This document shows, one piece after another, positions 11,701 to 36,015 of a stretch of DNA of 64,000 bases. How positions within the stretch are numbered: the first letter of the stretch is position 1; each line of letters opens with the position of its first letter. Position numbers and translations under genes: made by a program. The notes beneath the pieces were generated by a model. The model saw nothing but the letters and a program-made list of their open reading frames with translations, did not search any database and was not told the origin of the DNA. This stretch comes from Mycteria americana (Eukaryota; Chordata; Aves; Ciconiiformes; Ciconiidae), in contig NC_134365.1 in the NCBI RefSeq assembly GCF_035582795.1, forward strand, positions 135,993,077-136,057,076, given 5' to 3'.

Positions 11701-13270
11701 ACAATCTTTGGAGCAAAAAACTCGGGAATTGCGCTTGCTTCGATTAAAACTTAAACCTGAAGGTATGAGGAGACACTGCATACTTTGACAGTTGCACACA
11801 AATATATTGGATGGTGTGTTTATTTGATTTGGCTCAGGGTAACGTAAAAGACTGTCTATTTTAAGCTTCAGTAGTCTGAAAACCATCACTTCTGCCCTAG
11901 TTTTGAGGGGTATTAACCTATACTTTTCTGTTAAAGACTCCCAATGGTCTGCAGCAACTTTTACAGAGAACGCAGATCCTGAGCTCATGAACTGGCTGAA
12001 ACAACAAGGAGCAGACGTGGACGCAATTAAGCGGGTAAAAAAAAAAAAATTAAAACCAAAAAATCCCCTTTTAAAAAAAGGCCATTGTAGTCATAATTAG
12101 CAGTTTGGTTTCAAAGAAGGAATATTAATTTAGGAATAAATTTGCCTTTTAGTTTGCTGAAGAAGATTATACACTAAGTACTGTCCTTAATGATATCACT
12201 AAAGAGGATCTGCGGTATCTTCAACTGCGGTAAGAAAGTACTTCTTGGCTCATTGTTAAGAGCTTAATTAAAGTAATTTCTAAAAAAACTTTTTTAGAAG
12301 TTAGGTTATTCAGATAGGTCAGTGATAGTTCAGTGGCAACTGCTGTGAATTTCATCTCCGATTTCCTGTTACAGTTTTTCACACCTTAACTGATGCAGCA
12401 TAACAACCCCACCTAGGGTGCTTGAAGCCATCTAAGTTTTGGCATTTATCAAGGTTGGGAACTATTTCTACACCATTCAGGATGCTGTAATCATATGGAA
12501 AATATGCACAAAGAACTTATTTTTTCCCACCCATTGATTCAAGTCCTTTCATCACCATTCTGTTAACCCCTGGCTGACCTGGAAGAAGTTGTTTTAGCCA
12601 TAACCTTAAAGCAGCATAGTGTTTTCTATGTACTGTCATACTTGGTATATCCTTGGGATTTCTAGAGTTTACTGCTTGCTCATTTTGAAGTAAGGGAGAT
12701 GAGGGAGTTTCCCCTAACCTGTTCTCCATTCTTCTTCATACAGGGGTGGTCTTCTCTGCAGAATTTGGAATGCAATATTAAACCACCGACAAACATCTGC
12801 CAAGATCTCAGTGCAGAAGATTAAAGCTTCAGAAGGAGAACGTGCAATGGGAATAAATAAATGAAAGATACATTCCTAACACTTAAATTATTAGATGTAT
12901 ATATGTACGTACAGTGGCCTTGCAGGTTTTGCACAATTATGTAGCTTGTTTGACCATCAGCATATACACAGTGAATAGTAACAGCTTTTAACTCAGTGTC
13001 AATGCACTTTATTTATGAAAGAGTAATGCAGAAGTCAAATGCCTATCAATGTAATATAAAGCATTAGCTGAGGAAAAAAACCTTTTCTGCAAACAGGTGC
13101 CCCACACCTGGCTGGCTTTAGCATTGTGAAAACCGTGAACTTACTTAAAATGTGTTACAGTTCTGCTGGCTGATGGTTTGAGCAGGGAGGGGATATGCTA
13201 GAGCAGATGTCACCTCTTCATAGATGAATGTATATAGCTTTTTGTATTAAAGCTACTCTCAGTGAACTAC
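1..13270 (+). CDS. MAP3K15: MAP3K15 (ASK3) gene, 3' third, 10 exons
   Basis: Mitogen-activated protein kinase kinase kinase 15, a Ser/Thr kinase of the ASK family acting upstream of MKK-p38/JNK. Coding exons: 2742-2925, 5463-5640, 6368-6542, 8307-8492, 9232-9337, 10567-10777, 11650-11762, 11937-12034, 12153-12229, 12744-12864. All have AG acceptors and GT donors, the phases join perfectly, and they give 482 codons plus stop. Order of parts: end of the kinase domain ([12 protein letters not shown]), a Ser-rich linker with a 14-3-3-type motif, the conserved [15 protein letters not shown] block, a helical block ending FGFQD and [15 protein letters not shown], a coiled coil, then a SAM-like C-terminus ([15 protein letters not shown]). 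Upstream exons lie outside the window. The ASK1 paralogue (MAP3K5) is the alternative. Linker sequence and the adjacent PDHA1 favour MAP3K15. The intergenic-like gaps inside are introns, and I see no other gene in them. Confidence 0.93.
2742..2925 (+). CDS. MAP3K15: MAP3K15 exon: end of kinase domain
   Basis: The acceptor is ...ttacttgcag and the donor is gtaagg. It starts in phase 0 and ends with one base left over. It encodes [12 protein letters not shown], then [13 protein letters not shown] (kinase subdomain XI, with the conserved Arg) and the basic tail [13 protein letters not shown] that leaves the domain. Reading through the donor would give a stop after 16 more codons. Confidence 0.93.
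2926..5462 (+). other. MAP3K15 intron, 2.5 kb
   Basis: Contains a short C-run near 3460, a pyrimidine-rich patch near 4050-4100 and a (GT)n-type purine/pyrimidine alternation at 5149-5196. No coding exon is visible: the phase-1 end of the previous exon joins cleanly to 5463. Confidence 0.6.
5149..5196 (+). repeat. GT-rich simple repeat
   Basis: A G-run followed by imperfect (TG)n with TATACA and CGTGCA interruptions, inside a MAP3K15 intron. Confidence 0.8.
5463..5640 (+). CDS. MAP3K15: MAP3K15 exon: Ser-rich linker with 14-3-3-type site
   Basis: The acceptor is gttcctag and the donor gtaaag; the exon runs from phase 1 to phase 2. It encodes the linker after the kinase domain. RNTSLP (5471-5488) matches the mode I 14-3-3 pattern R-x-x-S-x-P and sits where ASK1 carries its known 14-3-3 serine. 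It is followed by the ASK-family signature [12 protein letters not shown]. Confidence 0.92.
6368..6542 (+). CDS. MAP3K15: MAP3K15 exon: LRKDSERR block
   Basis: The acceptor is gctgacacag and the donor gtaatt; the exon runs from phase 2 to phase 0. It encodes [12 protein letters not shown], then [19 protein letters not shown], one of the best conserved blocks of ASK kinases, ending at CIAQ. Confidence 0.93.
8307..8492 (+). CDS. MAP3K15: MAP3K15 exon: helical C-terminal region
   Basis: The acceptor is tttctccag and the donor gtgagt, and the exon is exactly 62 codons. It encodes [19 protein letters not shown] through [10 protein letters not shown] and [12 protein letters not shown] to LVLFGFQDA. 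All are family-conserved blocks of the region between the kinase domain and the coiled coil. Confidence 0.94.
9232..9337 (+). CDS. MAP3K15: MAP3K15 exon: [15 protein letters not shown] block
   Basis: The acceptor is tttatttatag and the donor gtaaat; the exon runs from phase 0 to phase 1. It encodes [19 protein letters not shown] and [15 protein letters not shown], nearly invariant in ASK kinases. Confidence 0.94.
10567..10777 (+). CDS. MAP3K15: MAP3K15 exon: acidic linker and coiled-coil start
   Basis: The acceptor is cattttaccag and the donor gtaacc; the exon runs from phase 1 to phase 2. It opens with ELRAHFEP, continues through an acidic and Ser/Thr-rich variable stretch ([27 protein letters not shown]), and enters the coiled coil at [13 protein letters not shown]. 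Confidence 0.92.
11650..11762 (+). CDS. MAP3K15: MAP3K15 exon: coiled coil
   Basis: The acceptor is tgccgacag and the donor gtatga; the exon runs from phase 2 to phase 1. It encodes a heptad-like Leu/Glu/Lys-rich helix ([30 protein letters not shown]). In ASK proteins this helix mediates homo- or hetero-oligomerisation. Confidence 0.92.
11937..12034 (+). CDS. MAP3K15: MAP3K15 exon: start of SAM-like domain (acceptor uncertain)
   Basis: The donor gtaaaa at 12035 is followed by an A-run. The exon encodes [20 protein letters not shown], the first helices of the C-terminal SAM-like domain. Three acceptors are possible and all keep the same frame: after 11936 (ttctgttaaag), after 11954 (ggtctgcag) and after 11966 (cttttacag). 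I chose the first because it has the best upstream pyrimidine tract. The real start may be 6 or 10 codons further in. Confidence 0.8.
12153..12229 (+). CDS. MAP3K15: MAP3K15 exon: SAM-like domain core
   Basis: The acceptor is tttgccttttag and the donor gtaaga; the exon runs from phase 0 to phase 2. It encodes [20 protein letters not shown] and then RYLQL, the conserved centre of the ASK C-terminal domain. Confidence 0.94.
12744..12864 (+). CDS. MAP3K15: MAP3K15 last coding exon
   Basis: The acceptor is ttcttcatacag and the stop TGA is at 12862-12864. It completes [12 protein letters not shown], the last SAM-like helix, then a short lineage-variable tail ending GINK. The tail diverges quickly in this family, so its exact end is supported by the stop codon only. 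Confidence 0.92.
12865..13270 (+). other. MAP3K15: MAP3K15 3' UTR
   Basis: AT-rich sequence between the stop codon and the likely polyadenylation signal at 13246. No long frame is present. The cleavage point is inferred. Confidence 0.65.
13246..13251 (+). terminator. MAP3K15: MAP3K15 polyadenylation signal (ATTAAA)
   Basis: ATTAAA about 380 bp after the stop, followed within 40 bp by a TG-rich stretch (gtctgatgttttc). Further AATAAA hexamers on this strand at 13508 and 13618 could extend the transcript into the convergent PDHA1 3' UTR. Confidence 0.55.
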
Positions 13271-13399
13271 CAAGAAAAGCCTGGTCTGATGTTTTCATTT
13301 AGTAACTTCTCTGCAACAAAAACACAGCATCAAAATGGCTTTTTTTGGTGGGGTTGGTTTTTTTTGGAAAGTGGTTCATCAAGAAACAAAGCAAACAGA

Positions 13400-27300
<13,901 letters not shown>

Positions 27301-27304
27301 GCGG

Positions 27305-27316
27305 CGCGCATGCGCG
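27305..27316. promoter_or_regulatory. NRF-1 binding site (palindromic)
   Basis: CGCGCATGCGCG matches the NRF-1 consensus YGCGCAYGCGCR on both strands. It is about 200 bp upstream of the PDHA1 ATG. NRF-1 activates many nuclear genes for mitochondrial proteins. Confidence 0.7.
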
Positions 27317-27620
27317 GGGTTCGGCTGTGGCGACGGCGGCGGGGGAGAGGCGGGGCAAGTCGGGCAGTAACGGCGGACACCCGTGCGAGGCCACCGCCAG
27401 GGCCACCCGCTCGGTGAGCCCTCCTGCCGATGTCGGCGGCGGTCGGGGCTGTACCCGGCGGCGGGCCTCTCCTGCCGCCTCACCCCGCGCCGGGCCCAGA
27501 GACCGCCCTGCTTGGGAGCCCTGAGTGGGGGTTTCTGGCGAGTGTGTGGGCCGTGTCGGGGAGGAGGGGCCGTGCGGGAGGTCAGCGAGACCCCCCGTAG
27601 GCGGGAGGGGCTCACGAGCC

Positions 27621-30600
27621 GGTCATTAAATGTGAAAAAGATTAATTTGTTCATAAACCTTGGAGTCTAGCAAGTGTACCTGGATTAATGCTGACCTTGG
27701 CCAGCCTGATAGGAAGAGGAGTGTTTCGGACATGCCGCCTCTTCCCCAGCCGTGCCACTTTCCCCAGCTCTGGTTGTTGTCTCGCGTAGCCCATCCAGCA
27801 TAGGCTGGGGCAGTGACACAGGTTTGAGTACTTTATGCTCTGCTCTACCTGAGCTGGTCTTTTTAAAGAGCATTCCCTGACTGATTTTTATACGCATAAA
27901 GTGTTAAAATTTACCTTTTAATTTCACAGGCATCGCACCCCTGGGAAATGCACAAAAAAGTTAAGATTTAACTAAATGTTGAAGAGTTCTCTCATCATAT
28001 TGCATCTGCTGATCTCTCCACTCAGCCTCCCATTTTCTTCCCACCCGCTTACAGGCTCACACTGAGGTTACACACGGGGTTGCAGTGGTGTGCCCAAACC
28101 AGGTTAACCACTCGCCTCGCCATCCTGGCTCCACACCTGGCCATTGGCTCCTGCCCCTGCTCTGCTTCCCTGACTAGTGCTGACATCAGCACCCACATAA
28201 CCCTGTAGCTGAACACTGAACCGATCTAGCTGAAAGGTAGCAACCCCCCGCCCGCAAAAAAAAATCAGAAAATAAGTGATGTTCACAACTGTTGGCATCA
28301 CAAATGCTTGCGTCTGCTGAGTCCTGAGGGTTGCACAGAGCTCAGCACATTTGCAGCACAAGTGGTAAATGCTTAAGGCATAACTGGCACTGAAAATATG
28401 TGCCTCAAACGAACTACGCCCTCAGCCTCCATCAGAGAGGACAGAAAGTGGGCATCTACTTCCGAAACACAGCTTCATCTGGATCCCCAGTGCACTGTTG
28501 ACCTCCTTCCTTGGCTGCCCACCTGTTCTATTACACAGGACACTAGTGGCCAATGTGATTTCTTCATCTTCTCCATAACGCAAAGTAGGAAGAGGTGAGG
28601 AAGACAGGTAGCTGTCTCTGCAGACAGATGCTATGAAGAAGCCTAACTCTTCATGTATTTGGTTAGTTGTTTAGAAAAGCAAACCCAGGCTTGGTATCAG
28701 CTCGCTGGAAGACAGAAAATTACCAGACTTTCTTCAGCTTTATGTTTGGGTGACAGCGCAGAGCATTGGCAGTGCTCAGCATCCTCCCTTTGTGCTGCCG
28801 CCCTGCAGGTACTCTGAGGTACGCTGTGCCTTGGCACAGGCCGAGATGTATAAAAGCAGCAATATAAAGCTACCACTTTTCACATCTAAGGGATGAAAGC
28901 CTTAAAAAATCTGAAAATAATGTCACTTTTGCTATCATGAAATCCACCTGTGAGTAGACAGATAGTGCTGTTTTCAGTTGTCACTAGGGACAAAGCAGTT
29001 CTTGCTAACACACTGGTAAAGGTGAGCCTACACAGGGGCTTCTTGTGGAGTCATTTTTGGTGTGCAAATTGTAGGAAGTTTGAATTCTGCAAGTCAGCTC
29101 AGCACTACTAAAGAGCTTTAGATGTCATTCATGAAGCAACAAGAGCAACAACAGCAGCTGGCCTCCAAGAGAACAAAAAGCAAGGTGAAAAGGTTGATAA
29201 GTTGCTTCAGAAGGCATTTTTCCTAGAGTATCTTCAGTCTGTAGCACTTATCTACTTGGAAGGCAAGCATAGACTTGCTGGAGATGTTGTTCTGCAGGTA
29301 GGGAGTGACTCTGCAGCTAGAGAAAGCATTATCCTGAAGGTCTGGGTGGGGCTTTCCCCAGGGCTGCCAAGGTACTGCGCCAGCCCGAGACATCCCAGGC
29401 CACTTCTGAATGATGTAGCTATCTCTGTCTGGAAGTTTGCAACCTGCGCTTTTATCGGTCAATATTGCACAGACCTGGAGAGATTACTGATGGATTCATG
29501 TGCACCAATGGTGTTCATGCACACACCAGTTATACTGGTGTGACTCACAAAACACAAATACTTACAGTGTCCTCCTGGCCTACTCAGGTTTATAGCAAGG
29601 CCAAATGGCACCTGGGATGGGATGACTCCTGATATCTGCAGGTGGCAGGATTTCCTTAGCAGCCTGTGTCACTAACCTGCTGGGGACAGGGTCAGGAGAT
29701 GGGTAGGGGGAAGCTGAGGCTTTGAGGCATTCCTCACGGTGCCCTGCTCCGGCTGGATGGTGACAATAGCTGCCTGACAGCCCTCACAGGAGATGGTACA
29801 TTTTGGGAGAGATGTGCAGAAAAACCCATCTAATGAAGACCGCAAAGGGACCAAAATCCCCAGCAGCAACAGTAGAGCCTCTCTTCTTTCCCTGGTGCTT
29901 TCCTGTGCAGAGGGAACAATGACCGACTAGGAGAAGGAGCACCTCTGAACATGGTGCTTCGTGAGTATGGCTGAATCTTCCTGCTGCTCACTCCCTGTCT
30001 TGTGCCTAGGCCTTGTTCAGCTTCCTCATATATTATTTTCTCCCTATCAAGAGCAAAGTTCTCTGCTTCCTCTCCCCGTAGCTCCCAGTGCTGTTTCTTC
30101 CCCCTCTGTCATTTTGAACAAGCTGTTCCTTGTCCCGTCTTCTCCATTGCACTAACTCTGTAACATTTTCACCCCTCCTACCGTCTCCTTTTACCCAGCT
30201 TTTATTCCTATTAATCCATATTTTTTTTAGCACCTCTTATTTGGAAAACTGGCCTCTGGTCAGAGCTGGGGGGATGCGCAGTGTAGGTAGTTGCACTGGG
30301 GAGAATGGTGAGGCTGTCAGAATTTCCTGCAATACATGGCAGAACAAGGATTCACCACTTTATTCTGTAGCTTTAGCATTCTATAGATGAGGTTCATCTG
30401 CTTTAGCTCAAGAGAATGAAGCGTACTGGTATCTGTACGTGAGACAGAAAGCTTGTGGTAAACTCATGTGCCACTTCTTCACTAAGCAGCACTATGAAGT
30501 AAAGGTTTCAAGAGAACTATGAACAATTGTTAACTGTGGACATGGTCCTGCTCAAAGAAAAAATTACATTATTATTACAAACGAATGCAGTCAAGCTTAT

Positions 30601-30659
30601 TTCAAGTTCAGTGTCATCTACCTGTTCCTTCTCCACATGAAAGAAAAAGGCAGAGCAAT
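27621..30659. other. Intergenic, no gene seen
   Basis: About 3 kb after the CpG island. Open frames are short and lack any recognisable family. No clear repeat was identified. Confidence 0.6.
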
Positions 30660-30752
30660 TTTTATAATGTGTAATGTGTTTATAATGTATAATGTGTAAT
30701 GTGTATAATTTTATAATGTGTAATTTTTATAAATGTGTAATCATTTATAAAC
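30660..30752 (+). repeat. AT-rich minisatellite, TATAATGTG-type unit
   Basis: Irregular copies of (T)TATAATGTG and GTAATGTG, immediately upstream of the first CR1 copy. Confidence 0.8.
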
Positions 30753-30867
30753 TGATATGTTATTAACACTTCTAGTAGTCATAGGAAGTAGCTATATTTG
30801 ATGGGAAAGGATCCATTTTTGTCCTCCCTAGAAATACAGTAAAGCATTGATCTACATTACCTCTGTG

Positions 30868-31839
30868 ACAAAAAACTGGCTGGCTGGCCGGGCCCAAAGA
30901 GTTGTGGTGAATGGAGTTAAATCCAGCTGGCAGCTGCTTACAAGTGGTGTTCCCCAGGGCTCAGTACTGGGGCCAGTTCTGTTTAATATCTTTATCAATG
31001 ATCTGGATGAGGGGATCGAGTGCACCCTCAGCAAGTTTGCAGACGACACCAAGCTGGGCAGGAGTGTTGATCTGCTTGAGGGTAGGAAGGCTCTGCAGAG
31101 GGACCTGGACAGGCTGGATTGATGGGCTGGGGCCAATTGTATGAGGTTCAACAAGGCTAAGTGCCAGGTCCTGCACTTGGGTCACAGCAGCCCCATGCAA
31201 CGCTACAGGCTTGGGGGAGAGTGGCTGGAAAGCTGCCCAGCAGAAAAGGACCTGGGAGTGCTGGTCAACAGCCGGCTGAATATGAGCCAGCAGTGTGCCC
31301 AGGTGGCCAAGAAGGCCAATGGCATCCTGGCTTGTATCAGGAATCATGTGGCCAGCAGGACTAGGTAAGTGATCGTCCCCCTGTATGCGGCACTGGTGAG
31401 TCCGCACCTCGAATACTGTGTTCAGTTTTGGGCCCCTCACTACAAGAGAGACATGGAGGTGCTGGAGCGTGTGCAGAGAAGGGCAACAAAGCTGGTGAAG
31501 GGTCTGGAGCAGAAGTCTTCTGAGGAGCGGCTGAGGGAACTGGGGTTGTTTAGCCTGGAGAAAAGGAGGCTGAGGGGAGACCTTATCGCTCTCTACAACT
31601 CCCTGAAAGGAGGCTGTAGAGAGGTGGGGGTCAGTCTCTTCTCCCAAGTAACAAGCCATAGGACAAGAGGAGACAACCTCAAGTTGTGCCAGGGGAGGTT
31701 TAGCTTGGATATTAGGAAAAAATTCTTCACCGAGAGGGTTGTCAAGCATTGGAACAGGCTGCCCAGGGAAGTGGTGGAGTCACCATCCCTGGAGGTGTTT
31801 AAAAGCGGTGTAGATGTGGTGCTTAGGGATACGGTTTAG
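30868..31839 (+). pseudogene. CR1 ORF2 remnant (reverse transcriptase C-terminal part), two stops
   Basis: Frame pieces up to 31122, then 31141-31368 and 31369-31839. They encode the end of the RT palm ([27 protein letters not shown]), the thumb and the C-terminal domain ([24 protein letters not shown]). Not functional. Confidence 0.9.
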
Positions 31840-31925
31840 TGGTGGAGTTGGCAGTGTTAGGTTAATGGTTGGACTTGATGGTCTTAAAGGTCTTTTCCAA
31901 CCTAAATGATTCTATGATTCTATGA
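30868..31925 (+). mobile_element. CR1 LINE, 5'-truncated young copy 1
   Basis: Begins inside the reverse transcriptase ([14 protein letters not shown]), has the catalytic FADD box at 31036-31047, runs to the ORF2 end and 3' UTR, and ends in the CR1 tail gattctatgattctatga. Truncated at the 5' end, as is usual for CR1. ORF2 is broken by TGA at 31120 and TAA at 31366, where copy 2 has CGA and GAA. Confidence 0.95.
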
Positions 31926-34900
31926 CTTTTTTACTTTTCGTAGTATTTCATTAATATTCATATGTTTTCTCCATTAAAAAGTCTTAAAACATCCTGAAAC
32001 GGTTAAATTGTCCCACGGAAAACTAATGCAGAAAGCTAATTCATTAATGAGGTAAACAATGAAAAGGAAAACATAATAAAATCATAAGCAGAGAATGATG
32101 CTAGAAAATAATTTAATAAAAGATGTAATATTTCATAATGGAGCACCTTGTCATGCATGACTCTGGTATTACCACATCAAGGGTGTGTTGCGTGGCAGTC
32201 GGCCAAAACTCATTGTTTTCTATTGTTCTGGGTGTGATCCTGAAATGTTATCATTGTTTTGGATTGCAGCTGCTGTTACAAATGTCTTCCGTTGGGTTAA
32301 AGATGGAGGGGAGCATCCAGTGTTTGGGACTTACCGCAGCTCACCGTCTATCTGCACCCACATGAAAGTAATCCTTGCCTGATTTCAGGAGTCAGAAGCT
32401 TGCTGCCTGATTTTTCTTCTTCCTGTGCCACCATAGACCTAACTCACAGAAGGCAGCAACGTGGGGGACTGACCTGGGGTTGCCAGGATGGCTGCTGCAG
32501 AGCAGCTTGCAGTCACACCGCTTCAGCCTCGTTTCCTCTATTGGGGGCATCCACACCACAGAGAGCTTGCCCGTCTCCTGTGTGGCACCATATGGTGGCT
32601 CCTTAAATTGTAATAACTGTTCTTCGTGTTTGTTTAGTTCAAAATGCTTGTAGTAAACTGAGGCCATGTAGCAGCCCTTCTGAGTGGCATTTGAATGGCA
32701 TTGCACAGTGGGACTGTGCTGCATGCTCGGTGGCGTGGGAATCTGTGTGGTGTTATGGTGAGCTGGCTCCGTTTTGGAGGACTGGCTGGGAAGGATGGTG
32801 GGACAGCTTCGTCCATGCTGGTCACAGGCAGCAGCCTCCAGGACTGTGCCCTGGCTTCTTCCTAGGAGGAAGCAGTCAGTTAGCTCCAAAGGAGAGCAAG
32901 CAAGTGGATGAACATACTCAGATGTGAATGACTGGGGACCAGGTCCTGGGAGTGAACCGAAGAATCAAGTTATCAAACAGAACAGAGGTAGCCTTAGTTC
33001 CTTTTCCATCTTTAAAACCTCAATTGCCAGCTGCACTCCAGATGCATCCTCCAGTTCTAAATATACTACACTCTGAAACTGCTCAGCAGGAACAATCCTT
33101 TTTCTCTCATTATTCCTTCTTTCAAGTTTTCATTTGTTTTGTCTCCTCCCATTTTGCTTCCTGTCCTCCCCTCTCTCACTTGATTTTCTTGCCCAAACAT
33201 TTCTTTTGTCACTATTCCTCTCTTCCTTTTCTCAGGTCCACATTGCTCCTCTACATCGCTCACAAAAAATGTCTCTCTCTATTTTGCTTTTTTGCCTCCC
33301 ACCCCTTCTGACTAATTGCTATTCTGTCCTACATTTTCTAGTAGTTCCTGCTTTAGACAGCAACACTGCTCCCAACTCACTTTTAATACTGAGACATGTG
33401 CAATTGACATTGATGGGGGAATTAGAACAATTAATTACACTGTCAAAATCCTTCAGATGATTTGTTTCCTTTGGAGTCGTTGGAGTTTGGAAGAGAAGTA
33501 GTTTTCTAGGATCTTCCAGATGTTTTGCTTCTAGCAGTGACAGAAAAATGGATTTAAAAATTATGATTTCCGTTTGTCATTCTGATTGCTTTCCTGCATT
33601 ATTATTATTTGGAAAACACTGAAGAAGCAAGATGCCAATGAAGTTATAATGTCATTTTTCATGTTTGAATTATTTATCATTTTGTGCCATTCCTCTCTGT
33701 GCTTTCCATTATGTTACCTTCTTTTTTTTAGTCCCAGGAGTAATTAGTATTACAACACACAGAGAAACACTGCTGTAGAAAAGGACGTATTCATTTACAT
33801 AGCAAACTACGGGAAAAGAGATGTTATTTTCCTCTCCTGGGTACACCCAACTACTATAGAATTGCTTGAACATAACATTGATCAGTTTGAAAACCGGGAA
33901 GAAAAGAAAACAAACATATTTTCTGTTGTTGCTGGATCTTGTTGGTATGAAGACCAAAATGTTATGTCTGGGACTCAGTTCAGTCCTTCTGCATTTTGAG
34001 ATCATGTATGTCTTTCAGGTATATACAAAGGTATAGTTTTATCCAAAATCAAGGTCATGGGCTTTGCATCTGCAAGGCTCAAGCAAATGCCCTAAACAAA
34101 CATTTTGTGAAACCTCTGTGTACATAGAAAGCTTTTTAAAGAAACCAACTGTTTGTACTTTATGCTTTTTGCACAGGCATCCTTATTCTGCTGTGTTCTA
34201 TTTCACAGCACCTTCCAGGTAGCATTCCTATCAATATAGCTCTATGTAACACCTGCCTTTTTCACAGTGGCTGAATATTTTGGAACAACACTCACTTGTG
34301 AGCCACTGCGATTCCAAATCCTTGTCTGCGGGATTGTTGCCAGCCCCGTTGCTCCCTGCCTGCCTTTTCTTTGCTGGGTTCTGCTCTCTGCTTCCAGGTA
34401 GAAACCACTGATTTACATCCTGCCTTTCAGACCACTCGTCCAATTTTACAAATAACTCTGAGTTCTAATCCTCTGCCCGTCTCTGTTTTATGTCTCCCCA
34501 GAACTAAAAGGGAGATTCTGTGTTTCCTTATCCCTGCTAATAAGAAAATTGAATAGTCCAGGCACAAGGAAAGACTTTGTCAGAATGATGTTACCAGCAG
34601 AATCATAGATAACTGTTCTTCGATTATGGACTTTTTGGAGTCTTAGGGGGAAAACAAGAGAGCTGTGCAGAAGTGCCATCAGGCGGCAGTGTAGCCCAGG
34701 GATGGAAGCGCCTCTGCGCCTTCTCCTGCAGCCGGTGGCGAGCCCAAAACTGCGGAGAGTCCCAGCAGTGACTCAAACCGTGTTAGCAGTGGGGCACTGG
34801 AGGTTGCTTAGTTACTTGAGAAAGTAATGTTAGGATAATATTAAGAGAACAAACTGAAAATAAACTGGTTACACTAGAAAGGGTGTGACTGCTTGGTATT

Positions 34901-35900
34901 GCTTCCCCAGTTGTATCTGTGGTGTTTATTTCCTTTCCCTGAGCACAAGAAGGGGATGTTTTAGCACCCAGACTGTTGCCATTGCCTCCAGTCCCCTGGC
35001 TCCCTTGGGGAAGGAGTGCCTGGTTTAGATTTGTCCTTCAATAATGTTGATGTTTATCTGGTTTTAATGAAGCTCGTAAATTTGGGCGCAGTCAAATTTA
35101 TACAACCCTCCTCCCCACACTCCCCACACCAAAGAAAGACAGCTTTATTAGTTGCAAAGCTTTTTGAATCTCTGCAAAATCCAAGCCAGTCCTATGGTAT
35201 ACAGTAAGAGTCATATATCACAAAACCCCCCCACCATGAGGTATGTGTCATGACCATTCGATACCAAACTTATATGATCTGAAGCCATTTTGCACCAAGC
35301 AATGTTGCCTCTGACAACCCTTAGCGGATGCTGATTGATCCCGTGCTTACTCTAGTTTTGTGATGATACGATGCCACGTGCTTTAGCATGAGTGCATCTG
35401 GATCCACGTGCAGAAAACCTGCAAATAATTATAGGAGAGAAGGCTATGCTTATGAAAGCAGATCAAACAAATAATGGCATTAAGGATGTCCTTTAATTTG
35501 GCTTCCTGAGCTTTCATACTAAAATACACTCTTGCCCCTTTGTGGAGGACTCAGGAATAAAACTCATCTCCCTAATCTCACACTTTCAGAAATTCTTTTC
35601 TTCTGCCATCATTAAGGGCATTCAAAATGATCTTCGATTATGCAACTAAGACTGCTCTAAATGCGTACAAATAGAACGGGGAGTGGGGAGTGAATTAAGT
35701 AAGAGAACAGACTTCTGTTTTTCAGAGGGGTGAAGAGTAGTCCCTCCAGTCTGACAATTTTCTGTTCAGGGTTTTTCTTTTCTTGAGGTTGGTCGGAAAG
35801 CATTTAAATGCAAGAATTTGTTAAGGGAACTTGGCTAACTTTCACCAAACTGCTGAATCGCTTCTGGTAATCTGCATGTGACTTCCTGCATGAGTAGACC
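31926..35900. other. Intergenic, no gene seen
   Basis: Holds a pyrimidine-rich stretch at about 33,090-33,310 and a pair of CACGTG E-boxes at 35,375 and 35,405. The 34,680-34,800 part is somewhat GC-rich. No exon or further repeat was recognised. Confidence 0.55.
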
Positions 35901-36015
35901 GTATTATATATATATATATATATTATATATTTTTTATATATATATTATATATATATTATTATAACCCCGTATTTTATATATATACATATATATTATTATA
36001 ACCCCATATTATTAC
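35901..36015. repeat. (TA)n-rich low-complexity block
   Basis: Imperfect (TA)n over about 115 bp, with TATTATTATAACCCC occurring twice (35954 and 35991) at a 37 bp spacing. Confidence 0.9.

Noticed and set aside
30961-31749. 262-codon minus-strand frame
   Set aside because: The reverse-strand shadow of CR1 ORF2. The same shadow appears in the second copy at 39646-40431.
32392-32889. 165-codon minus-strand frame
   Set aside because: No family resemblance, no splice context, mixed low-complexity composition.
35340-35420. Possible C/D box snoRNA (GTGATGA near 35356)
   Set aside because: No D box CTGA at a suitable distance, no terminal stem, and not in an intron of a recognised host gene.
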